Assembly (NCBI GenBank): GCA_018365455.1
Contig: JAGZJZ010000011.1
Location: 1 to 64,000, forward strand
DNA from: Clostridiales bacterium
GTDB lineage: Bacteria; Bacillota; Clostridia; Lachnospirales; Lachnospiraceae
Reading direction: 5' to 3'
DNA: 64,000 nt
Within the stretch, counting starts at the first letter, position 1; each line of letters opens with the position of its first letter. Below the pieces are notes generated by a model, which saw only the letters and a program-made list of their open reading frames with translations, was not told the DNA's origin and made no database searches. Positions 45,850 to 55,380 of this stretch are shown here, one piece after another. The position numbers and the translations under genes are program-made.

Positions 45850-48800
45850 CTATTTATTCATATACTGTTCTTTTATAACCTTTATGGCGTGTTCAAAATC
45901 TTCCTTGCTTTTTAACCCTTTCATGAGTTCTTTAATTTCCAACACCTGCTCGTGGGTATAATTGTAGGTTGCAACCGGTGTTTCATTCTCCAGGATCTCC
46001 CTGAGTTCTTCCTTATCCCATTTGGAATGCTCGTCCAGCGTATCCAGGTGTTTCAGGGATATGAACCGGACATATTCAATCTTGTCCACTGTCAGTTCTG
46101 CCGGCTCTACAGAAGTCAGCTTCATCGTCTTCTGCGTTTCTTTGCCAAACCGGTCCGTCACGGAATAAGTTACAAAGTATTCCCCAACGTCATGGATATC
46201 CTCTGGGCGTATGAAATTGTTAGATGCATCCTGGATGCCGATAACCTTCACTTTGTCCTGGATGTTGATGATATTGCCATCCGCGTCCGTCAACCCCTGG
46301 TATTTTGCTTCATCATCTTCTGCATCATTTGCTTTTGCATATCCCAGGAGGTCTTTCAATTTCAATGGCTTCATCCTGAGTTCTTCTGATGTAAGCACAA
46401 GGTTCCCCGGTACCTTTATAGTCGGGTAATTGTTATACAGGACCCTTACATCACTTGCCTGCTCTGTAACATTTCCTGCACTGTCTTCCACCTGGAAGAT
46501 CAGCTTATGACTTACTTCTTCATCCTCTGCCATTCCCTTTTTATCATAGGTGTCTAAAACATAAGCCTCTGGCATGTCCGTATCATATGTCAGTTTACTT
46601 GGATTTGGCTTATATCCATTTTGGATCGCGGAATATTCCAGTCCTACTATTTTCACCTCTTTGTCCAGAAGATGCGGAAAATACTCCTTATTTTTTATAT
46701 TCATTCCATCCTCTTTGTCCGTAGCCCCTAATTTGGACTGGTATACCTCATCCATCAGCTGTCTTTTTGTTACAGTTTCCCCTTCATAAAATTCCAGTAC
46801 CGTAGTATCAATAGTTGGGGGCTCATCCCATATAGCGTTTAAATCTACTTGATAATCATAGTCGACATCGTTAATCGCTCTTGATACAGGTACCCCGTAT
46901 TCTTGAACAAGCTTTTTAACATTTATTGATTTATTTTGTAATGATAAAGATTTTGATTTTAAACTATTCCAAAAATCTGAAAAAGCATCTTCCGGTATAA
47001 CAACCTGCCCTGGATGAAATTTTGCTCGGTTCGGCTGTTTCTCCGCTTCCGGATCCCATCCAGCATACGAATGTTCCTCAAAAGTAAATTCATTATCACG
47101 AATGGTATACTCCGCAGTTAATGGCACAATATCACTTTTCATACTGCCCGATCCACCGTTAGGTAAATAATTAATTAATACTTTCTTCCCATCCAATAAT
47201 ACCTGGTATGGGTAGGCAGCATCCACCCCCGCCTGATCATCTATCAGGATTCCTTTTGCTTTTGCGTATTCTCCTGTCCGCTCTTCCAGCGAATACAGGT
47301 TCTTCTGTCCCTGGGTATCAAATTTGTAATTGGCAAGTACCCTTCCCTTAAAAGTATCCTCTTCCGTCATGGATGTTATGAATTTAGAAGTACACTTGCC
47401 TTCCACTGTTATAAAGTGATCCTGAGTAAGGAAAATATCCTGCGTTACATTTGGCGCACCTTTTACATTTAAAATACCATTTTGATAAATACTATTCCCC
47501 ATCTCAGTAGATCCTGTAAATCCATTTGGAAAGAATTTAGCAGTGATACCTTTACCATTATTGGTTATATTTCCACTGTATAGATTGAATGTTCCGGTGT
47601 TCTCCAAACCTCTCTTCGTATTTTCTGTAAGTGCACCTCCACTCAAAGTAGCGGCCCCCTCATTTTTTAATCCTGTTTTGGCAAGCCAAACCTGGTTATC
47701 TTTACCCATCGTCATTGTTCCCAAGCTTCCATTGTAAATTCCAACATCTGAATTACCAAATAACGCACAATTTGCACCATCAGACATATTTAATTTACCC
47801 AGGTTATGGATTCCATAGGTCGATCCACTGTATATGCGGGACATACCTTTAATGTTTAAACGGTCTGCATTATAAATTGCACCAATTGAATTTTGTTTTG
47901 ATTCCGCCTGTGCCTGGGAAAGCCCACCCCAGGCATTCTGAAACTTTTCAAACCCTATTAATGACCAGCCATTGGTTGTTGATGATACATTCTCTATATT
48001 GACAGTACCTAATACATTCACAATTCCATAACCGGCATTCCCGTAAATTCTGCCGCCGGTAATGGTAAAAGATGCACCAGCATTTCCAAGCCTGATTCCA
48101 CCACCTATATTGCCAGCAGCGCATTTGTTACTATGGATTGTTCCTCCGGTCATCCGGATCGTTCCGTCATTATTTATTCCACCGTCACTAGGAGCTGTAT
48201 TATTATAGATAGACGGTTCACTTAAAGCTAAGGAATTACCTGCTAATACTTGTATGCCTCCACCAAAGGATGTTGCAGTATTATTGGCTACGGATCCATT
48301 GTACATTATATTATTCTTCCCGGCAAAAACGATTCCTCCCCCGGTAACAGCTGAATTATTGCTTATATTATTACTTTCCATATTAACGCTAGAATTATAA
48401 TAAATTCCTCCACCATTTCCACCTGTTACCACATTTCCAGTAATTGTTGCATTGCTGAGAATTTGTGTCTTTGTATCATGCGTATCGGTGTAGATCCCGC
48501 CACCATTTCCACCTGTTACCTTATTATTCTTAATACTGCCGCCAGTGATTGATAATTCATTATTTCTTCCGCTAAAGATTCCGCCGCCACCACTGGCTGC
48601 TGTATTTCCATTAATGCCTCCACCGGACATAGTAAATGTCCCATCATTTCTCACACCCCCGCCGAATCTTCCGGATATATTATTCTTAATTTCTCCCCCC
48701 AACAGCCGGAATGTCCCATTATTCTGCACACCCCCGCCGCCTGATGAAGTATTGCTGCGGATATATCCTGCAGACATATTAAAGGTTCCCAGGTTATAAA

Positions 48801-51800
48801 CACCGGCGCCAGTTCCATAATTGGTATTATCAAAAATATCTGCATTTTTCATTTTTACAATTCCAGTATTGGTGTTATATACACCATAACTAGAACACGC
48901 ATGAATGGAACCACCGTTTAAATTAAGATTTTTGCTGTTATAAATCCCAACGTTAGAATTTGTTATAACAGCTTTTTCTACTGTCATATAACCAGAATTT
49001 TCTATCGTTCTGGTAGCTTTTCCAGTAAAAACAGGTATATTACTAGTTGTGCTAATTGTCAAATTACCAGCATTATTTATATTATAATTTGTTGTACTGG
49101 CTAAACTAATCCAATCATTAGAATTTCCTAATATAGATACATCCCCATTATTACTATTATAGATATTGCCTAGTCCATTATTACTGGGTGTGAAATTTGT
49201 AGTATTGGTCCATGCAGAAAATCCCATACCTGCACCATCTTTTATTTCTACACTTCCTGCATCATTATGAACTCCATAGCCACCAGCATTTCCGTATATC
49301 CGGCCGCCTTTAATGGTAATTCTGGGATAATACATACCATGCTGTTCTATTCCGGAACCTTTGTTTGAAGTATTTCCATATATTTTACCATTGGATATCG
49401 TTAATGTTGTAGTAACTCCCTGGGTGCCCCCATCATTACATATACCACCGCCGCTATTAGCAGTTGCTCGGTTTCCGCCAATTTCGCCGCCTGTAATAGA
49501 TAAAGTGTTTTTATTCATGATGCCGCCACCATAGGTAGCCGCAATATTATTTAAAATTCTTGCACCTTCTACAGTTAATTTATTATTATTATAAATTCCT
49601 CCCCCGCTGGCTGATGCTGTATTACCTGATACAGAAACGGATCCATCTATGGTTAATTTGCCGTCATTATAAATTCCACCACCGAAGTTGCCTTTATTAG
49701 AATTAATCCTAATAGAATCTATATCCCTGGCTTCTCCATTAATTTCGCAGGTTTTTCCAGTATTATTATAAATACCTCCTCCTTTGTCTCCACTTCCATT
49801 ATTAATAATTTCTAAACGGCTTTTAGTACCATAAGTAACAATAGAGATTTCAATGTCCCCATTATTGAGTATGCCTCTTAAGGTACATTTTTGGATTAGT
49901 GTGCCTTTCGTAGAAAAAGGGCTATTAGATATAATGCAGTTGCCTATTTTAGAGTTTTCATTTAAAATTCCTGTTTTGGCTCCATCAATCATCACACCTA
50001 AGATGACCATTGAACCGGTAGAGGTATTTCGAATGCCATATGTTGCATTTCCCCATATTTTAGTTCTATTATCATTCTTAGAATTTGTAATATCCAGCAT
50101 TCCTTCATTGTGAATGGCTTCATTTCCAGTGTGATAAATTCTACCGGCAGATTCTATCCATAACAGACCTTTACTAGTTATGGATATTCCATATGTAGAA
50201 TTAGAAGCAGCTTTATATGTGTCTGTATTAGAATATGATGATAGACCGACATAAACAGAGCTAATATCAACTAAAGAATTATTAATTTGAATTCCTATGT
50301 CGTTATTATAAATGTATCCTCCCTTAAAGGTAGCATATGCATCTTCTTTATTACCACCGTTTGCACCATTTCCATGATTAACGCCTACACCTACATTACA
50401 ATTATATATACTTCCTCCAGAAACTGTAATTGTTCCTCCATTAGAATGAACTCCCTGGCCATATTGCTCTTTTCTATTAGTGGATGCACAGTATATTAGT
50501 CCGTCTTTTATAAGTATGGTCCCATAAGAACCAATACCAAAAGTCTGACTTCCTCCATTTACTGCTGTTACTCCGGAAGTATTCATTATGGTTCCTCCAT
50601 CCAGGCAGATGGTGGTATTAGGATCTCCATATACCGTGTGGTACCGGCTGTTACGTACTATAACATTTGAGTTTATATTAACTCTGGCAGAACCTTGGAC
50701 AATAATATTGCTGGAATTGATACAGTTTCCGGTACCCTTAGAACTCCCCGAACCAATATAGAGTTTATTATTAGCCGCGGATCCACTGGAAGCAGTATGC
50801 GTTCCTGTTGCAGAGAAGGTAACCTTACTGTTACCATTTATTATAAATGCAGTTACATTGTTACCATTTGCAGGCGTGATCGTGCGATTACCTCCCGATG
50901 CACGAATCGTGATATTCTTATTTGTGATGACAACATTCTTAATTGTCATATTCTTAGTGATATTAATCACATCACCACTACCAGACTGACTAATTGCAGC
51001 TACCAATTCTGCCTGCGTCGATGCATTTCTAATTGTAGCAGCATAAGGAGAAATTGCGTTTTTTAAACCTTTCTTCTTTTCTACAATGGATACCTTATAT
51101 TTTAGATTTACTTTCGAATAATTTTTTTTGATTAGAGCATCAAAATAACTTTTTAGATCTTTGTATTTCTCCCCAGACTTATTGCCCCGCTCATTTAAAA
51201 TGTCCTGCATTTCGGTTTCTTGCAATTCCTCTGACAGATGCATAGCATTAAAATACAGATCTCCTACATAGTTCCGGTTACCACTGGAATCCGTTTTACT
51301 GTACGAATTGATTTGCAGCTTTACATAGCGTGGATACTGGTAAAAGGCATCATCACTTATTTCAATTCCTTTTTGTTGCGCATCGTTTTCACTGGTCATG
51401 AAACAGTTGTAAAATGCATATCCTTCTATTTTCTTCAAAGACTCCGGAAAACTCTCAATCTGAAGATTTACATCTTTGTTAAATGCCCCCTCTTTGATAA
51501 TTTCAAGGTTCCTGGGCAGTTGTACTTCTGAAAGACAGTAATTCTCAGCAAAAGCATATTTCCCAATGACTCTTAAAGAGTCCGGCAACTGCAGATTCTC
51601 TACATTTAAACAATTACGAAATGTAAAATTGCCTATTCCGGTAATCCCCTCTTGAATTATAATGGATTCAATTTCCGTCTTTATATTATCGATTGGGTTT
51701 TCTGAATCCATGGTTAAATCCGGAAGTTCTCCTTTTCCTGTAATCGTAAGTACTCCATCAGTGTATTGACCCTTTACATCTTTTGAAAACTGAATGATTT

Positions 51801-52983
51801 CTGCTTTCTTATCTTCAGTGTCAGTTTCTGTATCGGCTTCAGAATCAGATTCCATAATCTTTTCCTGCTCTGTGACTGTTTCACTCTCTGCCTCAGACTC
51901 AGATTCTGTTTGAAGCTCATTCTCTATTAATTCTAAAACTTCCAGTGTGTAACTTATTTTAATTCCATACTGCTCACGCTCAACAAGGTAATCAAAATAG
52001 TCATTTATCTTCTCAAACGTCTGATTATATTCTAATCCCAACTGTGTTAAAATGCTTTCCAAATCCTCACTATTCATTTTTATTGATAGGTCTGCAGCTG
52101 CTTTGTAAATGTTCCCAAACAATACCGGCTTCCCATCTGCCAATAGGTATATTTCATCTGGCTTAAAAATTATCTGGTGTTTACTTAAGAAAAAAGCTTC
52201 TGCACCAACATTCGTATTTTTATCTGCTAACATTTTATTTGAGTAACAATTGTAAAAAGCAGATTCCTCGATTACTTTTAGGCTTTCTGGAAATCCTGTT
52301 ACATTTAGATTAATGTCATTATAAAAGGCTCCTGTCCCTATTTTTGTAATGTTTCTGGGCAGATTTAATTCTCTAAGGCTTACATTATTAGAAAAAGTAT
52401 AATTTCCAATTGTGACAAGCGAATCCGGAAGTTCAATTTTTTCTACATTTATGCAATCAGCAAACACCTGGTTTCCTATCGCGGTAATACCTTCTCCCAC
52501 TCGAATAGAAATGATCTCTTTCTTAAATTCTTCCAAGGGGGATGCTCCCTTTTCATAATCAGGAATCATTCCGATTCCACTAATAGTCAGAACCCCTTTA
52601 TCAAGTTCCGCCATTAACTCATCTGTAAAAATAACTCTTTGAACATCATCCCCTGTTTGCTCTGTAATCTCTGATTCTCTTTCTTCTGTAGCTTGGATTT
52701 CTGACTCAGAAATTGTTTCTAACGATTCTGTTTGAGAATTATTCTTAGAATCGATTTCTGTTTCTTTTTCATTTTGCTTTTTCTCAGATTGATCTGCTTT
52801 TTTATTCGTATGACTCTCCGTAATTTCTGTTGGTTTAGCTTCTTTTGCAGTGTTATCATACTCCGTGCTTTTTTCTGTGATACTATTTGCAGTGATTTCC
52901 GGTGCTGCATAAGCTGAATTAGGCATTATTAACGGTATCACAAGTGATAAGACTAAAACGTAGGCAACTATTTTTCTTTTCAT
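45850..52983 (-). CDS. Giant LRR / beta-helix surface protein (2377 residues)
   Basis: A very large secreted protein and last gene of the Tad-like locus. Signal peptide 1-26 (AYA cut), Glu/Ser/Thr-rich stalk to 115, then a duplicated module: LRR_5 repeats (about 116-270) plus a small alpha/beta domain (275-355), an acidic linker with ESESEAESE (358-395), and the same again (396-560, 560-640). From about 650 to 1900 there is a right-handed beta-helix with many GGGIYNN and SGGGI turns, like polymorphic outer-membrane/pectate-lyase repeats. An InlB-type repeat (about 1935-1990) and cadherin/HYR-like domains (2060-2300) follow, with a helical end. No LPXTG. Adhesion through attachment to the pilus is inferred from the operon. 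Confidence 0.8.
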   Translation of the reverse strand: MKRKIVAYVLVLSLVIPLIMPNSAYAAPEITANSITEKSTEYDNTAKEAKPTEITESHTNKKADQSEKKQNEKETEIDSKNNSQTESLETISESEIQATEERESEITEQTGDDVQRVIFTDELMAELDKGVLTISGIGMIPDYEKGASPLEEFKKEIISIRVGEGITAIGNQVFADCINVEKIELPDSLVTIGNYTFSNNVSLRELNLPRNITKIGTGAFYNDINLNVTGFPESLKVIEESAFYNCYSNKMLADKNTNVGAEAFFLSKHQIIFKPDEIYLLADGKPVLFGNIYKAAADLSIKMNSEDLESILTQLGLEYNQTFEKINDYFDYLVEREQYGIKISYTLEVLELIENELQTESESEAESETVTEQEKIMESDSEADTETDTEDKKAEIIQFSKDVKGQYTDGVLTITGKGELPDLTMDSENPIDNIKTEIESIIIQEGITGIGNFTFRNCLNVENLQLPDSLRVIGKYAFAENYCLSEVQLPRNLEIIKEGAFNKDVNLQIESFPESLKKIEGYAFYNCFMTSENDAQQKGIEISDDAFYQYPRYVKLQINSYSKTDSSGNRNYVGDLYFNAMHLSEELQETEMQDILNERGNKSGEKYKDLKSYFDALIKKNYSKVNLKYKVSIVEKKKGLKNAISPYAATIRNASTQAELVAAISQSGSGDVINITKNMTIKNVVITNKNITIRASGGNRTITPANGNNVTAFIINGNSKVTFSATGTHTASSGSAANNKLYIGSGSSKGTGNCINSSNIIVQGSARVNINSNVIVRNSRYHTVYGDPNTTICLDGGTIMNTSGVTAVNGGSQTFGIGSYGTILIKDGLIYCASTNRKEQYGQGVHSNGGTITVSGGSIYNCNVGVGVNHGNGANGGNKEDAYATFKGGYIYNNDIGIQINNSLVDISSVYVGLSSYSNTDTYKAASNSTYGISITSKGLLWIESAGRIYHTGNEAIHNEGMLDITNSKNDNRTKIWGNATYGIRNTSTGSMVILGVMIDGAKTGILNENSKIGNCIISNSPFSTKGTLIQKCTLRGILNNGDIEISIVTYGTKSRLEIINNGSGDKGGGIYNNTGKTCEINGEARDIDSIRINSNKGNFGGGIYNDGKLTIDGSVSVSGNTASASGGGIYNNNKLTVEGARILNNIAATYGGGIMNKNTLSITGGEIGGNRATANSGGGICNDGGTQGVTTTLTISNGKIYGNTSNKGSGIEQHGMYYPRITIKGGRIYGNAGGYGVHNDAGSVEIKDGAGMGFSAWTNTTNFTPSNNGLGNIYNSNNGDVSILGNSNDWISLASTTNYNINNAGNLTISTTSNIPVFTGKATRTIENSGYMTVEKAVITNSNVGIYNSKNLNLNGGSIHACSSYGVYNTNTGIVKMKNADIFDNTNYGTGAGVYNLGTFNMSAGYIRSNTSSGGGGVQNNGTFRLLGGEIKNNISGRFGGGVRNDGTFTMSGGGINGNTAASGGGGIFSGRNNELSITGGSIKNNKVTGGNGGGIYTDTHDTKTQILSNATITGNVVTGGNGGGIYYNSSVNMESNNISNNSAVTGGGIVFAGKNNIMYNGSVANNTATSFGGGIQVLAGNSLALSEPSIYNNTAPSDGGINNDGTIRMTGGTIHSNKCAAGNIGGGIRLGNAGASFTITGGRIYGNAGYGIVNVLGTVNIENVSSTTNGWSLIGFEKFQNAWGGLSQAQAESKQNSIGAIYNADRLNIKGMSRIYSGSTYGIHNLGKLNMSDGANCALFGNSDVGIYNGSLGTMTMGKDNQVWLAKTGLKNEGAATLSGGALTENTKRGLENTGTFNLYSGNITNNGKGITAKFFPNGFTGSTEMGNSIYQNGILNVKGAPNVTQDIFLTQDHFITVEGKCTSKFITSMTEEDTFKGRVLANYKFDTQGQKNLYSLEERTGEYAKAKGILIDDQAGVDAAYPYQVLLDGKKVLINYLPNGGSGSMKSDIVPLTAEYTIRDNEFTFEEHSYAGWDPEAEKQPNRAKFHPGQVVIPEDAFSDFWNSLKSKSLSLQNKSINVKKLVQEYGVPVSRAINDVDYDYQVDLNAIWDEPPTIDTTVLEFYEGETVTKRQLMDEVYQSKLGATDKEDGMNIKNKEYFPHLLDKEVKIVGLEYSAIQNGYKPNPSKLTYDTDMPEAYVLDTYDKKGMAEDEEVSHKLIFQVEDSAGNVTEQASDVRVLYNNYPTIKVPGNLVLTSEELRMKPLKLKDLLGYAKANDAEDDEAKYQGLTDADGNIINIQDKVKVIGIQDASNNFIRPEDIHDVGEYFVTYSVTDRFGKETQKTMKLTSVEPAELTVDKIEYVRFISLKHLDTLDEHSKWDKEELREILENETPVATYNYTHEQVLEIKELMKGLKSKEDFEHAIKVIKEQYMNK

Positions 52984-52996
52984 AAAGTTTCTCCTC

Positions 52997-53587
52997 CTAA
53001 CTGCATACTGCCTTGAAAGTTAAATCCTGAGTTACAATTATTTTACTGAAATCTCCATCCCATCCTGTATTATCCAGCTGTTCCCATCGAATTAAGTTTA
53101 CAGGCCCAGGTGTTGGTGCATTTATCCTACCTTCGTTATATACCTGTAATTGCTTAAAAAGAGTCCCGTCCGGATTTAAAAACCTAACCTGATAAAACTT
53201 ATCATTTGGATCTTGGTATTGTTCAAATATTACAGACTTACGTATTGTGATCTTTCCTTCTTTACCAGTAAAATATTGGAACCTTTCTGTTGCTTCTACA
53301 TCCATGCAGCCATTTGCAAAATCGATGTTCAATACCTGGATTTCAATATCTGAATCACTTGCAAGCTGTGACAGCAGATTTCCAGTTAAATCTGCCACGA
53401 GTTCTTCCTGGTCAGCTATAGTGTATGTCTCTTTTAGAAACCTGACGTTCATCGTTTGTTCAATCGCATTTGATAGGCTCTTATCTAATTCTGATTTTCT
53501 TATATTACGGCTGGATACCGTAAATACTGTCAGTCCCAGCAACACTAAAACAGTAATTGAAATAAACGCCATAATTCCACCCTTCAT
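52997..53587 (-). CDS. Pseudopilin-like membrane protein
   Basis: A 196-residue protein with one N-terminal membrane helix (MKGGIMAFISITVLVLLGLT) and an extracellular mostly beta domain with PGPVNLIRWEQL near the end. The layout, the MKG start shared with neighbours, and its place between a TadE-like gene and the giant surface protein suggest a minor pilin or pilus-tip adaptor. GGAGG lies eight bases before the ATG, and the giant gene starts 13 bp downstream. I cannot assign it to a family with certainty. Confidence 0.6.
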   Translation of the reverse strand: MKGGIMAFISITVLVLLGLTVFTVSSRNIRKSELDKSLSNAIEQTMNVRFLKETYTIADQEELVADLTGNLLSQLASDSDIEIQVLNIDFANGCMDVEATERFQYFTGKEGKITIRKSVIFEQYQDPNDKFYQVRFLNPDGTLFKQLQVYNEGRINAPTPGPVNLIRWEQLDNTGWDGDFSKIIVTQDLTFKAVCS

Positions 53588-53602
53588 GAATTTCCCTCCT
53601 CC

Positions 53603-53938
53603 CTATCTGGCATAGCCGCGTATGCTATGCTGTTCTCCAGTGATATTTAGTACTCCAATATCATAAGTGTAGTTCAGAATCACTTCCGCTGTCTTTTGAT
53701 GTCCTTCTATTTCATAAGGGAGTACCGGTTCCAGGATATAGCCCTTACTGGCGGCATCAATATATAAGCTTTCGATTACTTCCTGGTTAAAATTGCTGGC
53801 TTCCAACTCATTTATGATGGAAGCATGGTAGTCCCTGGCATTGGCGGTATTGATTGAAGCTGTTATGTACCCGGTCCCCGCAAGTGCCAATAATGCGAAT
53901 ACAATGATCGCAAGAAAGAATTCAATTGTTCCTTTCAT
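53603..53938 (-). CDS. TadE-like minor pilin
   Basis: A 111-residue protein: MKGTIEFFLAIIVFALLALAG forms the membrane helix, with Glu 6 in the place of the conserved pilin Glu. A helical segment (NARDYHASIINELEASNF) and a short beta domain follow. This resembles TadE-type pseudopilins. The ATG at 53938 is preferred (GGGAGG seven bases upstream); a TTG two codons earlier is too near to the site. It is part of the pilus operon. Confidence 0.6.
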   Translation of the reverse strand: MKGTIEFFLAIIVFALLALAGTGYITASINTANARDYHASIINELEASNFNQEVIESLYIDAASKGYILEPVLPYEIEGHQKTAEVILNYTYDIGVLNITGEQHSIRGYAR

Positions 53939-53953
53939 TGTCAAACCTCCCTG

Positions 53954-54058
53954 TTAATATGATAATGCCTGTAGCACCGCAAACAAAACTTTTACAAAAC
54001 AAAGACCTATTATGACGATTGCTGCTGTTTGCCCATATTCTTCTAATATGCCCTTCAT
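53954..54058 (-). CDS. 34-residue Flp-like pilin peptide
   Basis: A tiny gene read directly from the sequence: MKGILEEYGQTAAIVIIGLC, then a further hydrophobic stretch ending QALSY. GGGTGGGAG precedes the ATG. It shares the MKGxxEEYG start with three other proteins of the locus, and a Glu-Tyr pair ahead of a membrane helix is the mark of Flp pilins. Almost nothing follows the helix, so it would be an all-helix pilin subunit or assembly factor. Confidence 0.6.
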   Translation of the reverse strand: MKGILEEYGQTAAIVIIGLCFVKVLFAVLQALSY

Positions 54059-54070
54059 GCTCCCACCCCT

Positions 54071-55195
54071 TTAATTTTTTTGTCCAAGGTAGATGATATT
54101 TGTGCTTTCATCCTCCATGGCTGCTTCATTCACCATCTGCTTTACCGTATATTCATTTAAGATATTGGAACTGTAAACTTTCAGTGAGATGCCGTTTGTC
54201 TGGCTTGACGCCTGATAGAAGCAGCGGCTGTATTCGTATGGGTGTGCCTTCACAACAAGAGTTCCGCGTAATTTTATACATCCATAAAAAGCTTCATTCA
54301 TACGCTCTGCCGTAGACGGTATGGTTGACACGGATTTTATCCCGGTGCACCCTTTATATATGCCTGTAATGTTCGTTACCCCTGATGGTATATACCCACT
54401 TGTCAGTGAAGTACAATTTTCAAACGCACTTGTCATATTTTTTATTCCATTTTCTATATAAAAATCAGGTACCCGTTCCAATTTCGTAAAATCCTTAAAC
54501 CAATTTGACAGATCTTCTGTAATAACACCAGTATCAATTATAACTTCCGTAATATAGCCATTATATCCATCCCTTGTCCATGGCGGCCTGCCATATTGGT
54601 AAGACATTGTTTTTCCATTTCCAATAATATACAGGATTGTTTTCTTAACTCCATGTTCTTCATAGGAAAAGAGTTTACCTGACACGCTTCCAGGTGATAC
54701 CCCTATGTCCCATTCTGTTATGTATTCCGCTGCATCGTTTATATTTTCATTTGTATTGTTTATAACGATTGCAAACTTTTTATCTGTGTATATCCCCTTA
54801 CTGTCTTCTACATAGAAACGATACTTTTTTTCCTCCATTTTATATGCCTTGATTTCATAATCCCCGCTTATTTTATTTCCATCTTCCTGATAGTACTCCA
54901 CCCTGTCTTTCAAGTCATTTCCGTCAGCATCTTTTACTTCCAGAATCAGATCCCTTATTTGGATACTGTCCCCCAGCTGCAGCTGCGGATCGCGGAAAAT
55001 AAACTTTGGTTTTGCCCTGTTTCCAAGTTCTTTCAGATGGGTTTTCGTCCCCTCATTTCGCACATCCGGGTTTGCTGGTTTTAAATGATCGACCATATCC
55101 ATGAATGCCCCGCTAAAGAAAAGAATTGTAAAACATAGAATTCCAATCATCGAAATGATAATGGTCTTCCCGTATTCCTCCATAAATGCTTTCAA
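54071..55195 (-). CDS. Pilin-like N-terminus fused to an LRR ectodomain
   Basis: A 374-residue protein starting MKAFMEEYGKTIIISMIGIL, the same EEYG-plus-helix module as the small pilins. An extracellular beta domain follows (about 60-150) and then BspA/DUF285-type LRR repeats (about 200-340: NGIKNMTSAFENCTSL, TNITGIYKGCTGIKSV). The TTG start at 55195 is set by GGAGG eight bases upstream; frames upstream of it (GTG 55204) overlap that site. A pilin anchor on a large LRR domain would let it be built into the fibre or its base and face the outside. That use is inference. Confidence 0.65.
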   Translation of the reverse strand: MKAFMEEYGKTIIISMIGILCFTILFFSGAFMDMVDHLKPANPDVRNEGTKTHLKELGNRAKPKFIFRDPQLQLGDSIQIRDLILEVKDADGNDLKDRVEYYQEDGNKISGDYEIKAYKMEEKKYRFYVEDSKGIYTDKKFAIVINNTNENINDAAEYITEWDIGVSPGSVSGKLFSYEEHGVKKTILYIIGNGKTMSYQYGRPPWTRDGYNGYITEVIIDTGVITEDLSNWFKDFTKLERVPDFYIENGIKNMTSAFENCTSLTSGYIPSGVTNITGIYKGCTGIKSVSTIPSTAERMNEAFYGCIKLRGTLVVKAHPYEYSRCFYQASSQTNGISLKVYSSNILNEYTVKQMVNEAAMEDESTNIIYLGQKN

Positions 55196-55207
55196 CGCAA
55201 CCACCTC

Positions 55208-55354
55208 CTATCCTAATGTAGATTTTGAGAAAACCCTGGCCAGCACTTCCAGAAAACCATCCGGTTTTAACCCGCTGAATAAAAACACCAGGACGGCTAA
55301 ACCGATCACGGCTGCCACGATCAAATATCCATATTCCTCTATGATTCCTTTCAC
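55208..55354 (-). CDS. 48-residue Flp-like pilin peptide
   Basis: Read from the sequence with a GTG start at 55354, GGAGG seven bases upstream: MKGIIEEYGYLIVAAVIGLA, more hydrophobic residues, then a short tail with FLEVLARVF. A longer frame over the same bases (start ATG 55358) gives a charged protein unlike its neighbours and is rejected. It is the second of four EEYG proteins in the locus and lies between the TadBC fusion and the LRR pilin. Confidence 0.6.
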   Translation of the reverse strand: MKGIIEEYGYLIVAAVIGLAVLVFLFSGLKPDGFLEVLARVFSKSTLG

Positions 55355-55380
55355 ACATATCCCTCCTTGCCTTTACTTGG

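Noticed and set aside
55113..55358. 81-codon minus-strand frame starting at an ATG four bases before the GTG of the 48-residue peptide
   Set aside because: It gives a charged protein with no helix. The other frame, with GTG 55354, gives an EEYG pilin peptide with correct site spacing and matches its neighbours.
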